From an uncultured Oscillibacter sp. (GTDB lineage Bacteria; Bacillota; Clostridia; Oscillospirales; Oscillospiraceae): a DNA stretch of 64,000 nucleotides. The stretch is from contig CAAGJQ010000154.1 in assembly GCA_900770295.1 (NCBI GenBank), forward strand, positions 30,909-94,908, in the 5' to 3' direction. Position 1 is the stretch's first letter, and every line of letters starts with the position of its first letter. The position numbers and the translations under genes are program-made. The notes under the pieces were generated by a model. The model saw nothing but the letters and a program-made list of their open reading frames with translations. It did no database searches and had not been told where the DNA came from. Positions 14,240 through 22,690 of the stretch are shown one piece after another.

Positions 14240-16936
14240 ATGAAACTTTCCCGTAAATGGCTGAATGAGTTTGTCGATGTGGGGTCTGTCAACGACCGCG
14301 ATTTCGCGGAGGCCATGACCCTCTCCGGCTCCAAGGTGGAAGTCACCGAGGTCCTGAACGACTCTTTGAAAAATGTGGTGGCCGGCCGCATCGTGAAGAT
14401 GGAGCACCACCCCGATTCCGACCACATGTGGGTCTGCCAGCTGGACGTGGGCGAGGCTGAGCCCATCCAGATCGTCACCGGCGCCTGGAACATCCACGAG
14501 GGCGATATGGTGCCCGTGGCCAAACACAAATCCCTGCTGCCCGGCGGCGTGAAGATCGAAAAGGGCAAGCTGCGGGGCGTGCTGTCCAACGGTATGCTGT
14601 GCTCTTTGAAGGAGCTGGGCCTGACCGCCGAGCACGACTATCCCTACGCTGTCATCAAGCCCGCCGCCCTGCTGAATGACTACAAGCCCCTGGACAAGGA
14701 GAAGCCCTCCATCCCCGCCGACGTGCAGCCCGGCCATAAGATCTATGGCAAAGTGGTGGCCGCCCGGGTCACCGGCGTCTCCTCCGAGGACGGCTTCATC
14801 TGGGCCTGCGCCCTGGATACCGGCTCCGGCATGGCCGCCGCCTCCACCGACTGCGCCAACATCCACGAGGGCGACATGGTGGCCTACGACACCGGCAGGA
14901 ACCACATCTGCACGCTGGAGGACCTCCACGCCCAGCAGGCGGAGTTCCCCCACTGCATCGACGACGGCATCTTCGTCCTCCATGAGGACGGGGTGAAGCC
15001 CGGCGACGACATCGCCGCGGTCATCGGTGCCGATGACCATGTGGTGGAGTTTGAGATCACCCCCAACCGGCCCGACTGCCTCAGCGTCATCGGTCTGGCC
15101 CGGGAGGCCGCCGTCACCTTCAACAAGCCCTTAAAACTCCACACCCCCGAGATCAAGGGCTGCGGCGGCAGCATCGCCGACCTGGTGGACATTGAGATCG
15201 AGGACCCGGACCTGTGCCCCCGGTATACCGCCCGGCTGGTGAAGAACGTGAAGATCAAGCCCTCCCCCGCCTGGCTGCGGGAGCGGCTGCGGAACTCCGG
15301 CGTCCGTCCCATCAACAACATCGTGGACATCACCAACTACGTCATGCTGGAATACGGCCAGCCCATGCACGCCTTTGACTTCTCCTGTGTGGACGGCGGC
15401 AAGATCGTGGTCCGCACCGCCCGGGAGGGCGAGACCATCCAGACCCTGGACGGCAACGAGCGGAAGCTGACGACCAACATGCTCTGCATCTGCGACGAGC
15501 ACAAGCCCGTCTGCGTTGCCGGCGTCATGGGCGGCGCCAACAGCGAGATCATCGGCGACACCGCCATGGTCCTCTTTGAGTCCGCCAACTTCAACGGTGC
15601 CTCTATCCGCCGCACCGCCACCGCCCTGAACATGCGCACCGAGGCCTCCGCCCGGTACGAGAAGGGCCTGGACCTGATGAACACCATGAAGGCCGTCCAG
15701 CGGGCCTGCGAGCTGGTGGAGCTGCTGGGCGCCGGCGAGGTGGTGGACGGCGTCATGGACGTCATCGCCAAGGACGCCTGGCCCGTCACCGTCAAGCTGG
15801 AGCCCGAGAAGGTCAACGGCCTGCTGGGCACCGACGTGTCCGAGGCCGAGATGCGCCGCATCCTGACGGACCTGGGCTTTGAGCTGGAGGGCGACACCAT
15901 CCACGTTCCCTCCTGGCGCGGCGACGTGGAGCACTACTCCGATATTGCGGAGGAGGTCGCCCGGTTCTACGGCTACAACAAGATCCCCGACACCCTGTCC
16001 TCCGGCATGAACAGCCGCCGGGGCTATTCTCCCGTCCAGCAGGCGGAGAACACCATCGGCGCTCTGTGCCGCAGCGTGGGCTACAATGAGATCATCACCT
16101 ACTCCTTCATCAGCCCCACCTACTACGACAAGATCGACCTGCCCGCCGACTCTCCCCTGCGGACCTCTCTGAAAATTCTGAATCCCCTGGGCGAGGACAC
16201 CTCCATCATGCGCACCACCACCCTGCCCTCCATGCTGGAGATCCTGACCCGGAACTACAATTTCCGCAACAAGTCCGCCAAGCTCTACGAGCTGGGCCGC
16301 ACCTACTTCGCCAGGAACGACGGCTCCGGCATGGCCAACGAGCCCAAGGTCCTGTCCCTGGGCGCCTACGGCCCCGACATGGACTTCTTCGCCCTGAAGG
16401 GCACTGTGGAGACCGTGCTGGATGGCCTGCGCATCACCGGCGTCCGCTATGAGGCGGAGCGGGAGAATCCCTCCTACCACCCCGGCCGCTGTGCCAAGGT
16501 ATATTGTGGTGACACGCTGCTGGGCGTCTTTGGCCAGGTCCATCCCCATGTGGCCGCCAACTACGGCGTGGACGCGGAGCTCTATGCCGCCGAACTCCAG
16601 TTCGACGCCCTGTATGAGAGCATCAGCGCCGCTCCCATCTACCAGCCCCTGCCCAAGTTCCCCGCCGTCACCCGGGACATCGCCGTGGTCTGCGATAAGG
16701 CCGTCACCGTGGGCGCGCTGGAGGACTGCATCCGCCGTGGCGCCAAGGGCCTTCTGAAGGACGTGGCCCTGTTCGACATCTACACCGGTCCCGGCATCCC
16801 CGAGGACAAGAAGAGCGTGGCCTTTAACCTGACCCTCCGTGCCGACGACCGCAACCTCACCGCCCAGGAAGCCGACGAGGATGTGAAGTCTATTCTGGAC
16901 TTGCTGAAATCCGAGCTGAACGCCGTCCTGCGCTGA
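14240..16936 (+). CDS. pheT: Phenylalanyl-tRNA synthetase beta subunit with duplicated tRNA-binding-type OB domain
   Basis: This 898-residue protein is about 90-100 residues longer than the usual bacterial PheT. Order: N-terminal strand region, first EMAP-type OB domain (about 45-122, VVAGRIVKMEHHPDSDHMW ... NIHEGDMV), then an extra segment (about 135-235) whose VVAARVTGV ... FIWACALDTGSG ... NIHEGDMVAYDTGR repeats the first OB pattern, then the canonical B3/B4 region (FEITPNRPDCLSVIGLARE), B5, catalytic-like core and a C-terminal anticodon-binding domain (PKFPAVTRDIAVV). It forms the tRNA-binding and editing half of the alpha2beta2 enzyme. It is cotranscribed with pheS under the T-box. The repeated OB domain is unusual; ligand residues of the second copy seem altered, so its role is unclear. 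Confidence 0.95.
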   Translation: MKLSRKWLNEFVDVGSVNDRDFAEAMTLSGSKVEVTEVLNDSLKNVVAGRIVKMEHHPDSDHMWVCQLDVGEAEPIQIVTGAWNIHEGDMVPVAKHKSLLPGGVKIEKGKLRGVLSNGMLCSLKELGLTAEHDYPYAVIKPAALLNDYKPLDKEKPSIPADVQPGHKIYGKVVAARVTGVSSEDGFIWACALDTGSGMAAASTDCANIHEGDMVAYDTGRNHICTLEDLHAQQAEFPHCIDDGIFVLHEDGVKPGDDIAAVIGADDHVVEFEITPNRPDCLSVIGLAREAAVTFNKPLKLHTPEIKGCGGSIADLVDIEIEDPDLCPRYTARLVKNVKIKPSPAWLRERLRNSGVRPINNIVDITNYVMLEYGQPMHAFDFSCVDGGKIVVRTAREGETIQTLDGNERKLTTNMLCICDEHKPVCVAGVMGGANSEIIGDTAMVLFESANFNGASIRRTATALNMRTEASARYEKGLDLMNTMKAVQRACELVELLGAGEVVDGVMDVIAKDAWPVTVKLEPEKVNGLLGTDVSEAEMRRILTDLGFELEGDTIHVPSWRGDVEHYSDIAEEVARFYGYNKIPDTLSSGMNSRRGYSPVQQAENTIGALCRSVGYNEIITYSFISPTYYDKIDLPADSPLRTSLKILNPLGEDTSIMRTTTLPSMLEILTRNYNFRNKSAKLYELGRTYFARNDGSGMANEPKVLSLGAYGPDMDFFALKGTVETVLDGLRITGVRYEAERENPSYHPGRCAKVYCGDTLLGVFGQVHPHVAANYGVDAELYAAELQFDALYESISAAPIYQPLPKFPAVTRDIAVVCDKAVTVGALEDCIRRGAKGLLKDVALFDIYTGPGIPEDKKSVAFNLTLRADDRNLTAQEADEDVKSILDLLKSELNAVLR

Positions 16937-16954
16937 CCCTGTTCCGGAGAACAC

Positions 16955-16989
16955 CTGCCCCCTGTCAAACACGGTTTGGCAGGGGGCAG
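16955..16989 (+). terminator. Hairpin at the end of pheST
   Basis: Fifteen-base arms CTGCCCCCTGTCAAA / TTTGGCAGGGGGCAG (one G-T pair), 18 bases after the pheT stop. The following TAAAAATCTTT is not a clean T run, so termination is likely but not certain. Confidence 0.6.
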
Positions 16990-17022
16990 TAAAAATCTTT
17001 CACAATTTTCCTCTTGAAACGC

Positions 17023-17051
17023 TTTACAGTTTTTCAAAAAGCGAGTATACT
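17023..17051 (+). promoter_or_regulatory. Sigma-A promoter of ireB
   Basis: TTTACA (17023-17028), 17 bases and TATACT (17046-17051), 46 bases before the ATG. Each box has one mismatch. Confidence 0.75.
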
Positions 17052-17097
17052 ATCTTCATATGATGAATTCCAGCACAGAAAGAAAGGTGGTGTCTGT

Positions 17098-17343
17098 ATG
17101 GACGATTTTACCCGGAAATTCAGCATTGCGATGGAAAAGGACGCTGAGATCCACCAGATCCTCTCCACCGTCTATCAGGCATTGGAGGAAAAAGGCTATA
17201 ATCCCATCAACCAGATCGTGGGTTATATTCTGTCTGAGGACCCCACCTATATCACCAACCACAATAACGCCCGCACCCTGATCCGGAAGATCGACCGGGA
17301 TGAATTGCTGCAGGTATTGGTACGCAAGTATCTGGGCCAGTAA
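17098..17343 (+). CDS. ireB: IreB family regulatory phosphoprotein (UPF0297)
   Basis: This 81-residue cytoplasmic protein matches the UPF0297/IreB family end to end: [38 protein letters not shown] and LVRKYL. In Enterococcus IreB is phosphorylated near its N-terminus by the PASTA-type Ser/Thr kinase IreK and tunes cell-wall stress and cephalosporin tolerance; a threonine is present here at residue 5. In many Firmicutes the gene neighbours ruvX and a DUF1292 gene; here it stands alone and the DUF1292 gene is 28 kb away. The start is ATG 17098, preceded by AAAGGTGG. Confidence 0.93.
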   Translation: MDDFTRKFSIAMEKDAEIHQILSTVYQALEEKGYNPINQIVGYILSEDPTYITNHNNARTLIRKIDRDELLQVLVRKYLGQ

Positions 17344-17379
17344 CAAAAGTTACAATTTGTAATCTTTTTATGTAAATTG

Positions 17380-17441
17380 ATTCCGCAGGACTCGCAGCTG
17401 CGCTGTTTCGGTGCAAATGCCTGTACTTGCGGAATTTTTTT
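17380..17441 (+). terminator. Terminator after ireB with a long internal loop
   Basis: ATTCCGCA (17380-17387) pairs with TGCGGAAT (17428-17435), directly followed by a run of seven T. The 40-base interior contains the small palindrome CGCAGCTGCG and possible CAGG/CCTG pairing. It is longer than a standard terminator hairpin and could be the 3' end of a small RNA. Confidence 0.6.
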
Positions 17442-17506
17442 GCCGTTTTTGTGTATTTTATAAAAAAACAAATGATTTTTCCATAAAATTCCCCCCTGCG
17501 GCGGCG

Positions 17507-17535
17507 TTGACAAACCGGAAAAAATCTGTTACAAT
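17507..17535 (+). promoter_or_regulatory. Sigma-A promoter of the small conserved gene
   Basis: TTGACA (17507-17512), 17 bases and TACAAT (17530-17535), about 30 bases before the ATG at 17566. Confidence 0.8.
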
Positions 17536-17565
17536 TTGGTTACAATTTTTCAAAGGAGTGTTCCC

Positions 17566-17874
17566 ATGGCAGAAAGCAAGACCGCGAAAGCGGAAGGCCT
17601 GATCTACAAAGGCCACCCTCTCCGTCGTGTAGACAATCTGATCTACTACGGAACGATGGCTGAAAAATATATCATCATGATGCAGGTTCTGGACAGCAAG
17701 AAGGAACAGGATCTGAACGTTGCCACCAGGGTCTCCGTTCAGCTCCAGCTGACCGATTCCAATCTGAAGTCCCGGGACCGTGTCGTGAAGAAGAGCGAAA
17801 AGGACAGCCTGTACGCAGCGATGGACATCGCGGCCATCTGGCTGGACCGCGCTTTGGCCGGCAAGGAGAAATAA
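17566..17874 (+). CDS. Small conserved protein of unknown function
   Basis: This 102-residue soluble protein is basic at its N-terminus (MAESKTAKAEGLIYKGHPLRR) and has a beta-like middle (LIYYGTMAEKYIIMMQVLD) and a C-terminal helix (AMDIAAIWLDRALAG). No catalytic or metal motif is visible. AAAGGAG precedes the ATG and the gene has a near-consensus promoter, so it is probably well expressed. It lies 54 bases upstream of the NlpC/P60 gene and may be cotranscribed with it. I do not recognise the family. Confidence 0.8.
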   Translation: MAESKTAKAEGLIYKGHPLRRVDNLIYYGTMAEKYIIMMQVLDSKKEQDLNVATRVSVQLQLTDSNLKSRDRVVKKSEKDSLYAAMDIAAIWLDRALAGKEK

Positions 17875-17928
17875 GTTTTCTTCCCTGAAACCCTTTTACA
17901 AAAGACTCGACGAAAGGAAGCATCACCT

Positions 17929-18828
17929 ATGACACACTTTGCAGGCAAGGCAGCAAAGGTCCTCGTTCTCTCCGCAGCTACCACTTTGCTGCTGGCTGTT
18001 TCCGCTCTGGCCGCCGAAAGCGATATCGCTGTCGGCGCGGGCGCTACAACCGGTTCTTCCCTGAGAATGCGCGCGGAGGCCTCTACTTCCTCCTCTATTA
18101 TTACCACTCTGGATAAAAATGTGGCCGTCGCTGTTCTGGACGATACGCTGGACGGCTGGTACAAGGTCAGCTTCAACGGCAATTCCGGCTATGTCTCTGC
18201 GGATTTCCTGCTGATCGACCAGGATAACATCTTTCAGTCCTACGGCCGCATCAATGCCGACGGTGTGAATGTTCGCGCCTCCGCCTCCACGGAGGGTGAG
18301 GTTCTGGCCTCCGTCAACAGCGGCACCATCGTCACTGTCACCGGTCTGGTAGACGGCTGGTACAGCGTCACCTGCCAGTACGGCACTGAGGGCTATATCC
18401 GCAGCGATTTTGTGGATTTGACCACCTCCAGCACCAGTTCTTCCAACAGCAGCATTGTCAGCTTTGCCAAGCAGTACCTGGGTACCCGCTATTCCTACGG
18501 CGGTTCCTCTCCCAGCGGCTTTGACTGCTCCGGCTTCACCATGTACGTCTACAAGCAGTTCGGCTACTCTCTGCCCCACACCGCTACCGGCCAGTGGCAG
18601 AGCGGTCTTGGCACCAAGGTGTACAGCATCGGCGCTCTGCAGGCCGGTGATCTGGTGTTCTTCAACGATCCCAGCCGCAACGCCGGAAAGGCCTGCTCCC
18701 ACGCCGGTATCTACATCGGCGGCGGCCAGTTCATCCACTCCTCCTCTTCCAAGAGCAACGGTGTTATCATCAGCGACCTGACCAGCGGATACTACAATAC
18801 ATATTTTGTGGGCGGTATCCATGTCTAA
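17929..18828 (+). CDS. Secreted SH3b-SH3b-NlpC/P60 peptidoglycan endopeptidase
   Basis: This 299-residue secreted protein has a signal peptide (core VLVLSAATTLLLAVSALA, cleavage near residue 29), two bacterial SH3 domains (about 35-98 and 105-166; LRMRAEAS and VNVRASAS are the repeated openings), a Ser/Thr linker and a C-terminal NlpC/P60 domain (about 175-299). The catalytic triad is visible as Cys200 in FDCSGF, His258 in SHAGIY and His270 in FIHSSS. Such enzymes cut the D-Glu to diamino-acid bond in wall peptides during growth or separation, with SH3 domains binding the wall. A strong terminator follows. Confidence 0.94.
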   Translation: MTHFAGKAAKVLVLSAATTLLLAVSALAAESDIAVGAGATTGSSLRMRAEASTSSSIITTLDKNVAVAVLDDTLDGWYKVSFNGNSGYVSADFLLIDQDNIFQSYGRINADGVNVRASASTEGEVLASVNSGTIVTVTGLVDGWYSVTCQYGTEGYIRSDFVDLTTSSTSSSNSSIVSFAKQYLGTRYSYGGSSPSGFDCSGFTMYVYKQFGYSLPHTATGQWQSGLGTKVYSIGALQAGDLVFFNDPSRNAGKACSHAGIYIGGGQFIHSSSSKSNGVIISDLTSGYYNTYFVGGIHV

Positions 18829-18844
18829 GTGCGATCCATCGAAC

Positions 18845-18872
18845 GCGGCACGCATTTGCGTGCCGCTTTTTT
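18845..18872 (+). terminator. Terminator of the NlpC/P60 gene
   Basis: Ten-base arms GCGGCACGCA / TGCGTGCCGC with a two-base loop, followed by six T residues. Confidence 0.92.
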
Positions 18873-18884
18873 CTGTCCTTTCCC

Positions 18885-18913
18885 TTGCCATCTCGCCGAC
18901 GGCCTGTTATAAT
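18885..18913 (+). promoter_or_regulatory. Sigma-A promoter of the PLP lyase gene
   Basis: TTGCCA (18885-18890), 17 bases and perfect TATAAT (18908-18913), 40 bases before the ATG at 18954. Confidence 0.8.
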
Positions 18914-18953
18914 AGCCGATTGTGCAGAAAAAAATAAAAACCGAGGTCTTATC

Positions 18954-20240
18954 ATGGAAATTGAAGCGATGTACGAACAGCTGGGCGTCAGCCGGGCTGT
19001 CTATGAATACGGCGAGGCCGTTCTGCGGGACCTGCGTCCCCGTTTTGACGCCATTGACCAGACGGCGGAGTACAACCAGGGCAAGGTGCTGGCCGCCATG
19101 CAGAAAAACCGGGTCAACGCCACTCACTTCGCCGCCACCACCGGCTATGGCTACGATGACGAGGGCCGGGACAATCTGGAACGGGTCTACGCCGATGTGT
19201 TCCACACCGAGGCCGCTCTGGTCCGTCCCCAGATCACCTGCGGCACCCACGCTCTGACCGTGGCTCTCTCCGCCAATCTGTTGCCGGGAGATGAGCTGCT
19301 CTCCCCTGTCGGCGCTCCCTATGACACCCTGGAGGAGGTCATCGGCATCCGGGAGAGCAAGTGCTCTCTGAAGGAGTACGGCGTCACCTATGCCCAGGCG
19401 GACCTGAATCCCGACGGCTCCTTTGACTATAACGCCATCCGGGAGAAGATCAACGAGCGCACCAAGCTCATCACCATCCAGCGGTCCAAGGGCTACGCCA
19501 CCCGTCCCTCCTTCTCCGTGGCCCAGATCGGCGAGCTGATCGCCTTCTGCAAGTCCGTGAAACCGGATGTAAAGGTCATGGTGGACAACTGCTACGGCGA
19601 GTTCGTGGAGGCCATCGAGCCCTCCGACCTGGGGGCCGACATGGTGGTGGGCAGCCTCATCAAAAACCCCGGCGGCGGTCTGGCCCCTATCGGCGGCTAC
19701 ATCTGCGGCACCAGGGAGTGTGTGGAGCGCTGCGCCTACCGGCTGTCCGCTCCCGGCCTGGGCCAGGAGGTGGGCGCCAACCTGGGCCTGATGCCCTCCT
19801 TCTATCAGGGCCTGTTCCTCTCCCCCACTGTGGTGTCCGGCGCGCTGAAGGGCGCCATCTTCGCCGCCAACATCTACGAAAAGCTGGGCTTCGCCTGCGT
19901 TCCCAACGCCACGGAGGACCGGCACGACATCATCCAGGCCGTCACTCTGGGCAGCCGGGAGGCCATGGTGGCCTTCTGCAAGGGCATCCAGTCCGCCGCT
20001 CCCGTGGACAGCTATGTGACGCCGGAGCCCTGGGCCATGCCCGGCTACGACTCCGATGTCATCATGGCGGCAGGCGCCTTTGTCCAGGGCAGCTCCATTG
20101 AGCTGTCCGCCGACGGCCCCATCCGCCCCCCCTACGCCGTCTACTTCCAGGGCGGTCTGACCTGGTACCACGCCAAGCTGGGCATTCTGATGAGCTTGCA
20201 GAAGCTGGTGGAGGCCGGACTGGTCAAGCTGCCTGAATAA
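18954..20240 (+). CDS. PLP-dependent methionine gamma-lyase/cystathionine lyase-like protein (YnbB, aluminium-resistance family)
   Basis: This 428-residue fold-type I PLP enzyme is of the family annotated as aluminium resistance protein or methionine gamma-lyase family. The putative PLP lysine is in VVGSLIKNPGGGLAPIGGY; other family phrases are THFAATTGYGYDDEGRD, PQITCGTHAL and VMVDNCYGEFVE. The reaction is presumed to be a C-S lyase or related step in sulphur amino acid metabolism, but the family is poorly characterised. The start is ATG 18954; an upstream in-frame extension to 18885 covers the promoter and is rejected. The gene is monocistronic with its own promoter and terminator. Confidence 0.88.
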   Translation: MEIEAMYEQLGVSRAVYEYGEAVLRDLRPRFDAIDQTAEYNQGKVLAAMQKNRVNATHFAATTGYGYDDEGRDNLERVYADVFHTEAALVRPQITCGTHALTVALSANLLPGDELLSPVGAPYDTLEEVIGIRESKCSLKEYGVTYAQADLNPDGSFDYNAIREKINERTKLITIQRSKGYATRPSFSVAQIGELIAFCKSVKPDVKVMVDNCYGEFVEAIEPSDLGADMVVGSLIKNPGGGLAPIGGYICGTRECVERCAYRLSAPGLGQEVGANLGLMPSFYQGLFLSPTVVSGALKGAIFAANIYEKLGFACVPNATEDRHDIIQAVTLGSREAMVAFCKGIQSAAPVDSYVTPEPWAMPGYDSDVIMAAGAFVQGSSIELSADGPIRPPYAVYFQGGLTWYHAKLGILMSLQKLVEAGLVKLPE

Positions 20241-20244
20241 GATA

Positions 20245-20279
20245 AAAATTCCCTCTGCGGTCTGCGCAGAGGGAATTTT
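20245..20279. terminator. Bidirectional terminator between convergent genes
   Basis: Fourteen-base perfect arms AAAATTCCCTCTGC / GCAGAGGGAATTTT with a seven-base loop serve the PLP lyase gene on one side and the DUF368 gene on the other. Confidence 0.92.
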
Positions 20280-20291
20280 CTGTCTTTAAAA

Positions 20292-21137
20292 TCAAGCTCC
20301 CTGCTGGATTCTCCTGTCCAGCCGATCCAGAAAATACGCCAGCAGAAAGCCGCCCACACAGCAGAGAACAGAGAGGATGATCTCCATGGGGCCGTTGTAG
20401 GATGTTGGAACGATCACCAGCGTAGAGGCCAGCACGATTCCGAAAATACCGTGAAACGCCACAGAATAGTGCTTCCGGAAGAACCAGGAGACACAGCGGG
20501 CCAGCAGCAAGATGGAGAGGAACATTCCCGGCAGACATGCTGAGAGCACCAGCAGGTCCAGATTCGCCAGTCCCTCCAGCATGGGCTGGTAAAGTCCCAG
20601 GGCCATCATGACGGAGGAGGACGTCATGCCGGGGATCACGATGCTCATGCCCCACAGCACACCGCAGAAATTATACCACCAGAAATTGGGTTCCACGCAG
20701 ACACAGGCCACGTGGCTGATGTAGAACAGCCCCGCGAACATCGCCAGAGCACAGACCAGCAGGCTAATCCAGGAGGCGGCGGAGCGCCCCTCCTTCCCCG
20801 CCTCCCGGAACAGAGAGGGCACCGTCCCCACGATCAGGCCGATGAACAGCCAGATCGTCACGGTATCGGACAGGTCCATTGCGGCGGAGATGCCTTTGGC
20901 AAAGCCCAGAAAGCCCACGCACCAACCCAGAATGATCGGTGGGAAGCGCTTCCAGTATTTCGGAATGGCAATCCGGGGCCGGGTCAGGATCTCCATGAAG
21001 GGGCGGTAAATGTCGAACACCACCGCCAGAACGCCGCCGGAGACGCCGGGCAGGATCGCGCCCACGCCGATCAAGGCGCCGCACAGCAGGTCCCGCAGCC
21101 AGCACATCATGCAGTTTTTATCCCGGGGCCGGCCCAT
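20292..21137 (-). CDS. DUF368 membrane protein, undecaprenyl-phosphate translocase family
   Basis: This 281-residue polytopic protein has about eight to nine hydrophobic segments and two related halves marked by ILPGVSGG (about residue 30) and VIPGMTSSS (about residue 170), the duplicated signature of DUF368. Members have been shown to flip undecaprenyl phosphate back across the membrane for reuse in wall synthesis (PopT). The start is ATG 21137 because AAGGAGG is eight bases upstream; an in-frame TTG nine codons earlier is less likely. The gene is monocistronic and has its own sigma-A promoter. Confidence 0.92.
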   Translation of the reverse strand: MGRPRDKNCMMCWLRDLLCGALIGVGAILPGVSGGVLAVVFDIYRPFMEILTRPRIAIPKYWKRFPPIILGWCVGFLGFAKGISAAMDLSDTVTIWLFIGLIVGTVPSLFREAGKEGRSAASWISLLVCALAMFAGLFYISHVACVCVEPNFWWYNFCGVLWGMSIVIPGMTSSSVMMALGLYQPMLEGLANLDLLVLSACLPGMFLSILLLARCVSWFFRKHYSVAFHGIFGIVLASTLVIVPTSYNGPMEIILSVLCCVGGFLLAYFLDRLDRRIQQGA

Positions 21138-21166
21138 TCCCTGCGCCTCCTTGATTGGTTTCAACT

Positions 21167-21195
21167 ATGATAGCAGTTTTGCCTGCCGGTTTCAA
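21167..21195 (-). promoter_or_regulatory. Sigma-A promoter of the DUF368 gene
   Basis: On the minus strand TTGAAA (21190-21195), 17 bases and TATCAT (21167-21172) lie 30 bases before the start. Confidence 0.65.
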
Positions 21196-21304
21196 TCCGA
21201 TGCAATCCTTTTATTTGTAAATAATCCATGGCCGCGCAGTGATATTGGATATATTGTATATTTTTTGTCGTTCATACGCACCCTTTTTCAGTCATTTTCG
21301 ACCG

Positions 21305-21333
21305 TTGACAAAAAGGGCAATCGCGTGTAGACT
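21305..21333 (+). promoter_or_regulatory. Promoter of the met T-box transcript
   Basis: Perfect TTGACA (21305-21310), 17 bases and TAGACT (21328-21333), just ahead of the T-box leader. Confidence 0.65.
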
Positions 21334-21359
21334 GCAATTTAGATTCCTTAATTGCATAC

Positions 21360-21628
21360 AGCAAAGACGATGAAGAGAAGAGTACCCATACAGATACGGC
21401 ACAGAGAGTCTCGATTGGTGGGAAGAGACGCGGAAGGGTCTGGGGAACATGGTCTCGGAGTTGCGTGGCCGACCGCGTTCGCATAGGTCACGACGTGAGC
21501 GCACGTCACAGCGCAGGAGTGTGTTGGCACTCTCAAAGGCCGCTTTCGTGAGGAAGTGTGCGAACCAAGGTGGTACCACGGCGTATTGTACGTTCGTCCT
21601 TGAGGCAGATTGCTTCAAGGGCTTTTTT
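21360..21628 (+). ncRNA. T-box leader RNA sensing uncharged tRNA-Met
   Basis: The leader contains GATGAAGAGAAGAGTACC (Stem I opening), the AGAGAG motif, and the T-box AAGGTGGTACCACGG (21568-21582). By position (triplet, G, pyrimidine-rich, GGAG) the specifier is ATG at 21449-21451, the Met codon. The terminator (CCTTGAGGCA / TGCTTCAAGG, 21598-21620) ends in six T residues. Uncharged tRNA-Met would turn on the methionine importer genes that follow. Confidence 0.92.
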
Positions 21629-21673
21629 ATTGCCCTTCCCTCTCAAAATCATCCGAAAAGGAGCTTTGATACT

Positions 21674-22690
21674 GTGAGTGAATCCATCATTCAAATCCAG
21701 CATCTGAATAAGACCTTCGGCACCGGCGACACCGCCGTCCACGCTCTGGAGGACATCAATCTGGATATCAAGCAGGGCGAGATCTTCGGCATCATCGGCC
21801 TGTCCGGCGCCGGCAAGTCCACGCTGGTCCGCTGCATGAACCTGCTGGAGCGGCCCACCTCCGGCACCGTCATCGTGGACGGCAGGGAGATGACGGCCCT
21901 CTCCGAAAAGGAGCTGCGGCTGGCCCGCCGGGATGTGACCATGATCTTCCAGAGTTTCAACCTGCTGATGCAGCGCACCTGTCTGAAAAACGTCTGCTTC
22001 CCCATGGAGATCAGCGGCGTGCCCGCCGCCCAGGCGAAGGAGCGGGCGGCGGAGCTGCTGGAGCTCGTGGGCCTTCGTGACAAGGCCGACGCCTATCCCT
22101 CCCAGCTCTCCGGCGGTCAGAAGCAGCGGGTGGCTATCGCCCGTGCCCTGGCAACAGACCCCAAGGTGCTGCTGTGTGACGAGGCAACCTCCGCGCTGGA
22201 CCCCACCACCACCGCTTCCATTCTGGCCCTGCTGAAGGACCTGAACGCCAAGCTGGGCGTGACCGTGGTGGTCATCACCCACCAGATGAGTGTCATTGAA
22301 GAAATTTGCTCCCGGGTCGCCATTCTGGACGGCGGCGTGGTGGCGGAGCAGGGCAATGTGGAGGACATCTTCTCCCATCCATCCACCGACGCGGCCCGCC
22401 GTCTGGTGTATCCCGGCGGCGTCAGCGTGGCTCAGTATCCCGCCGGGACTCACGCCGTCCGCGTGGCCTTCAACGGCGGCACGGCCTACCAGCCCCTCAT
22501 CGCGTCTCTTGCCATCGACCTGGGCGTCAAGGTAAACATTTTGGGAGCCGATACCCGCAACATCGACGGCAAGGCCTTCGGCACCATGCTCCTGGGGCTG
22601 CCTGACGACCCCAACGAGGCCGCCAAGGCCCTATCCTACATCCGTTCCCAGCCCAACGTTTCCGCGGAGGAGGTGGAGTACCATGGCTGA
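21674..22690 (+). CDS. metN: Methionine ABC transporter ATP-binding protein with NIL domain
   Basis: This 338-residue ABC ATPase shows Walker A GLSGAGKST, Q-loop FQSFNLL, signature LSGGQKQR, Walker B LLCDEATSALD and the H-loop ITHQ, followed by a C-terminal NIL domain (about 255-335; VRVAFNGGTAYQPLIASLA), which binds methionine and inhibits transport in the MetNI family. The start is taken as GTG 21674 (VSESIIQIQHLNKTF), ten bases after AAAGGAG; the reading frame is open further upstream only through the T-box. The stop overlaps the metI start by 8 bases. The ATG specifier and gene content together identify a D/L-methionine importer. Confidence 0.95.
   Translation: MSESIIQIQHLNKTFGTGDTAVHALEDINLDIKQGEIFGIIGLSGAGKSTLVRCMNLLERPTSGTVIVDGREMTALSEKELRLARRDVTMIFQSFNLLMQRTCLKNVCFPMEISGVPAAQAKERAAELLELVGLRDKADAYPSQLSGGQKQRVAIARALATDPKVLLCDEATSALDPTTTASILALLKDLNAKLGVTVVVITHQMSVIEEICSRVAILDGGVVAEQGNVEDIFSHPSTDAARRLVYPGGVSVAQYPAGTHAVRVAFNGGTAYQPLIASLAIDLGVKVNILGADTRNIDGKAFGTMLLGLPDDPNEAAKALSYIRSQPNVSAEEVEYHG

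Noticed and set aside
17510..17555. Two overlapping TTACAATTT repeats ahead of 17566 as operator half sites
   Set aside because: The first is explained as the -10 box; the second copy alone is too short to support an operator.
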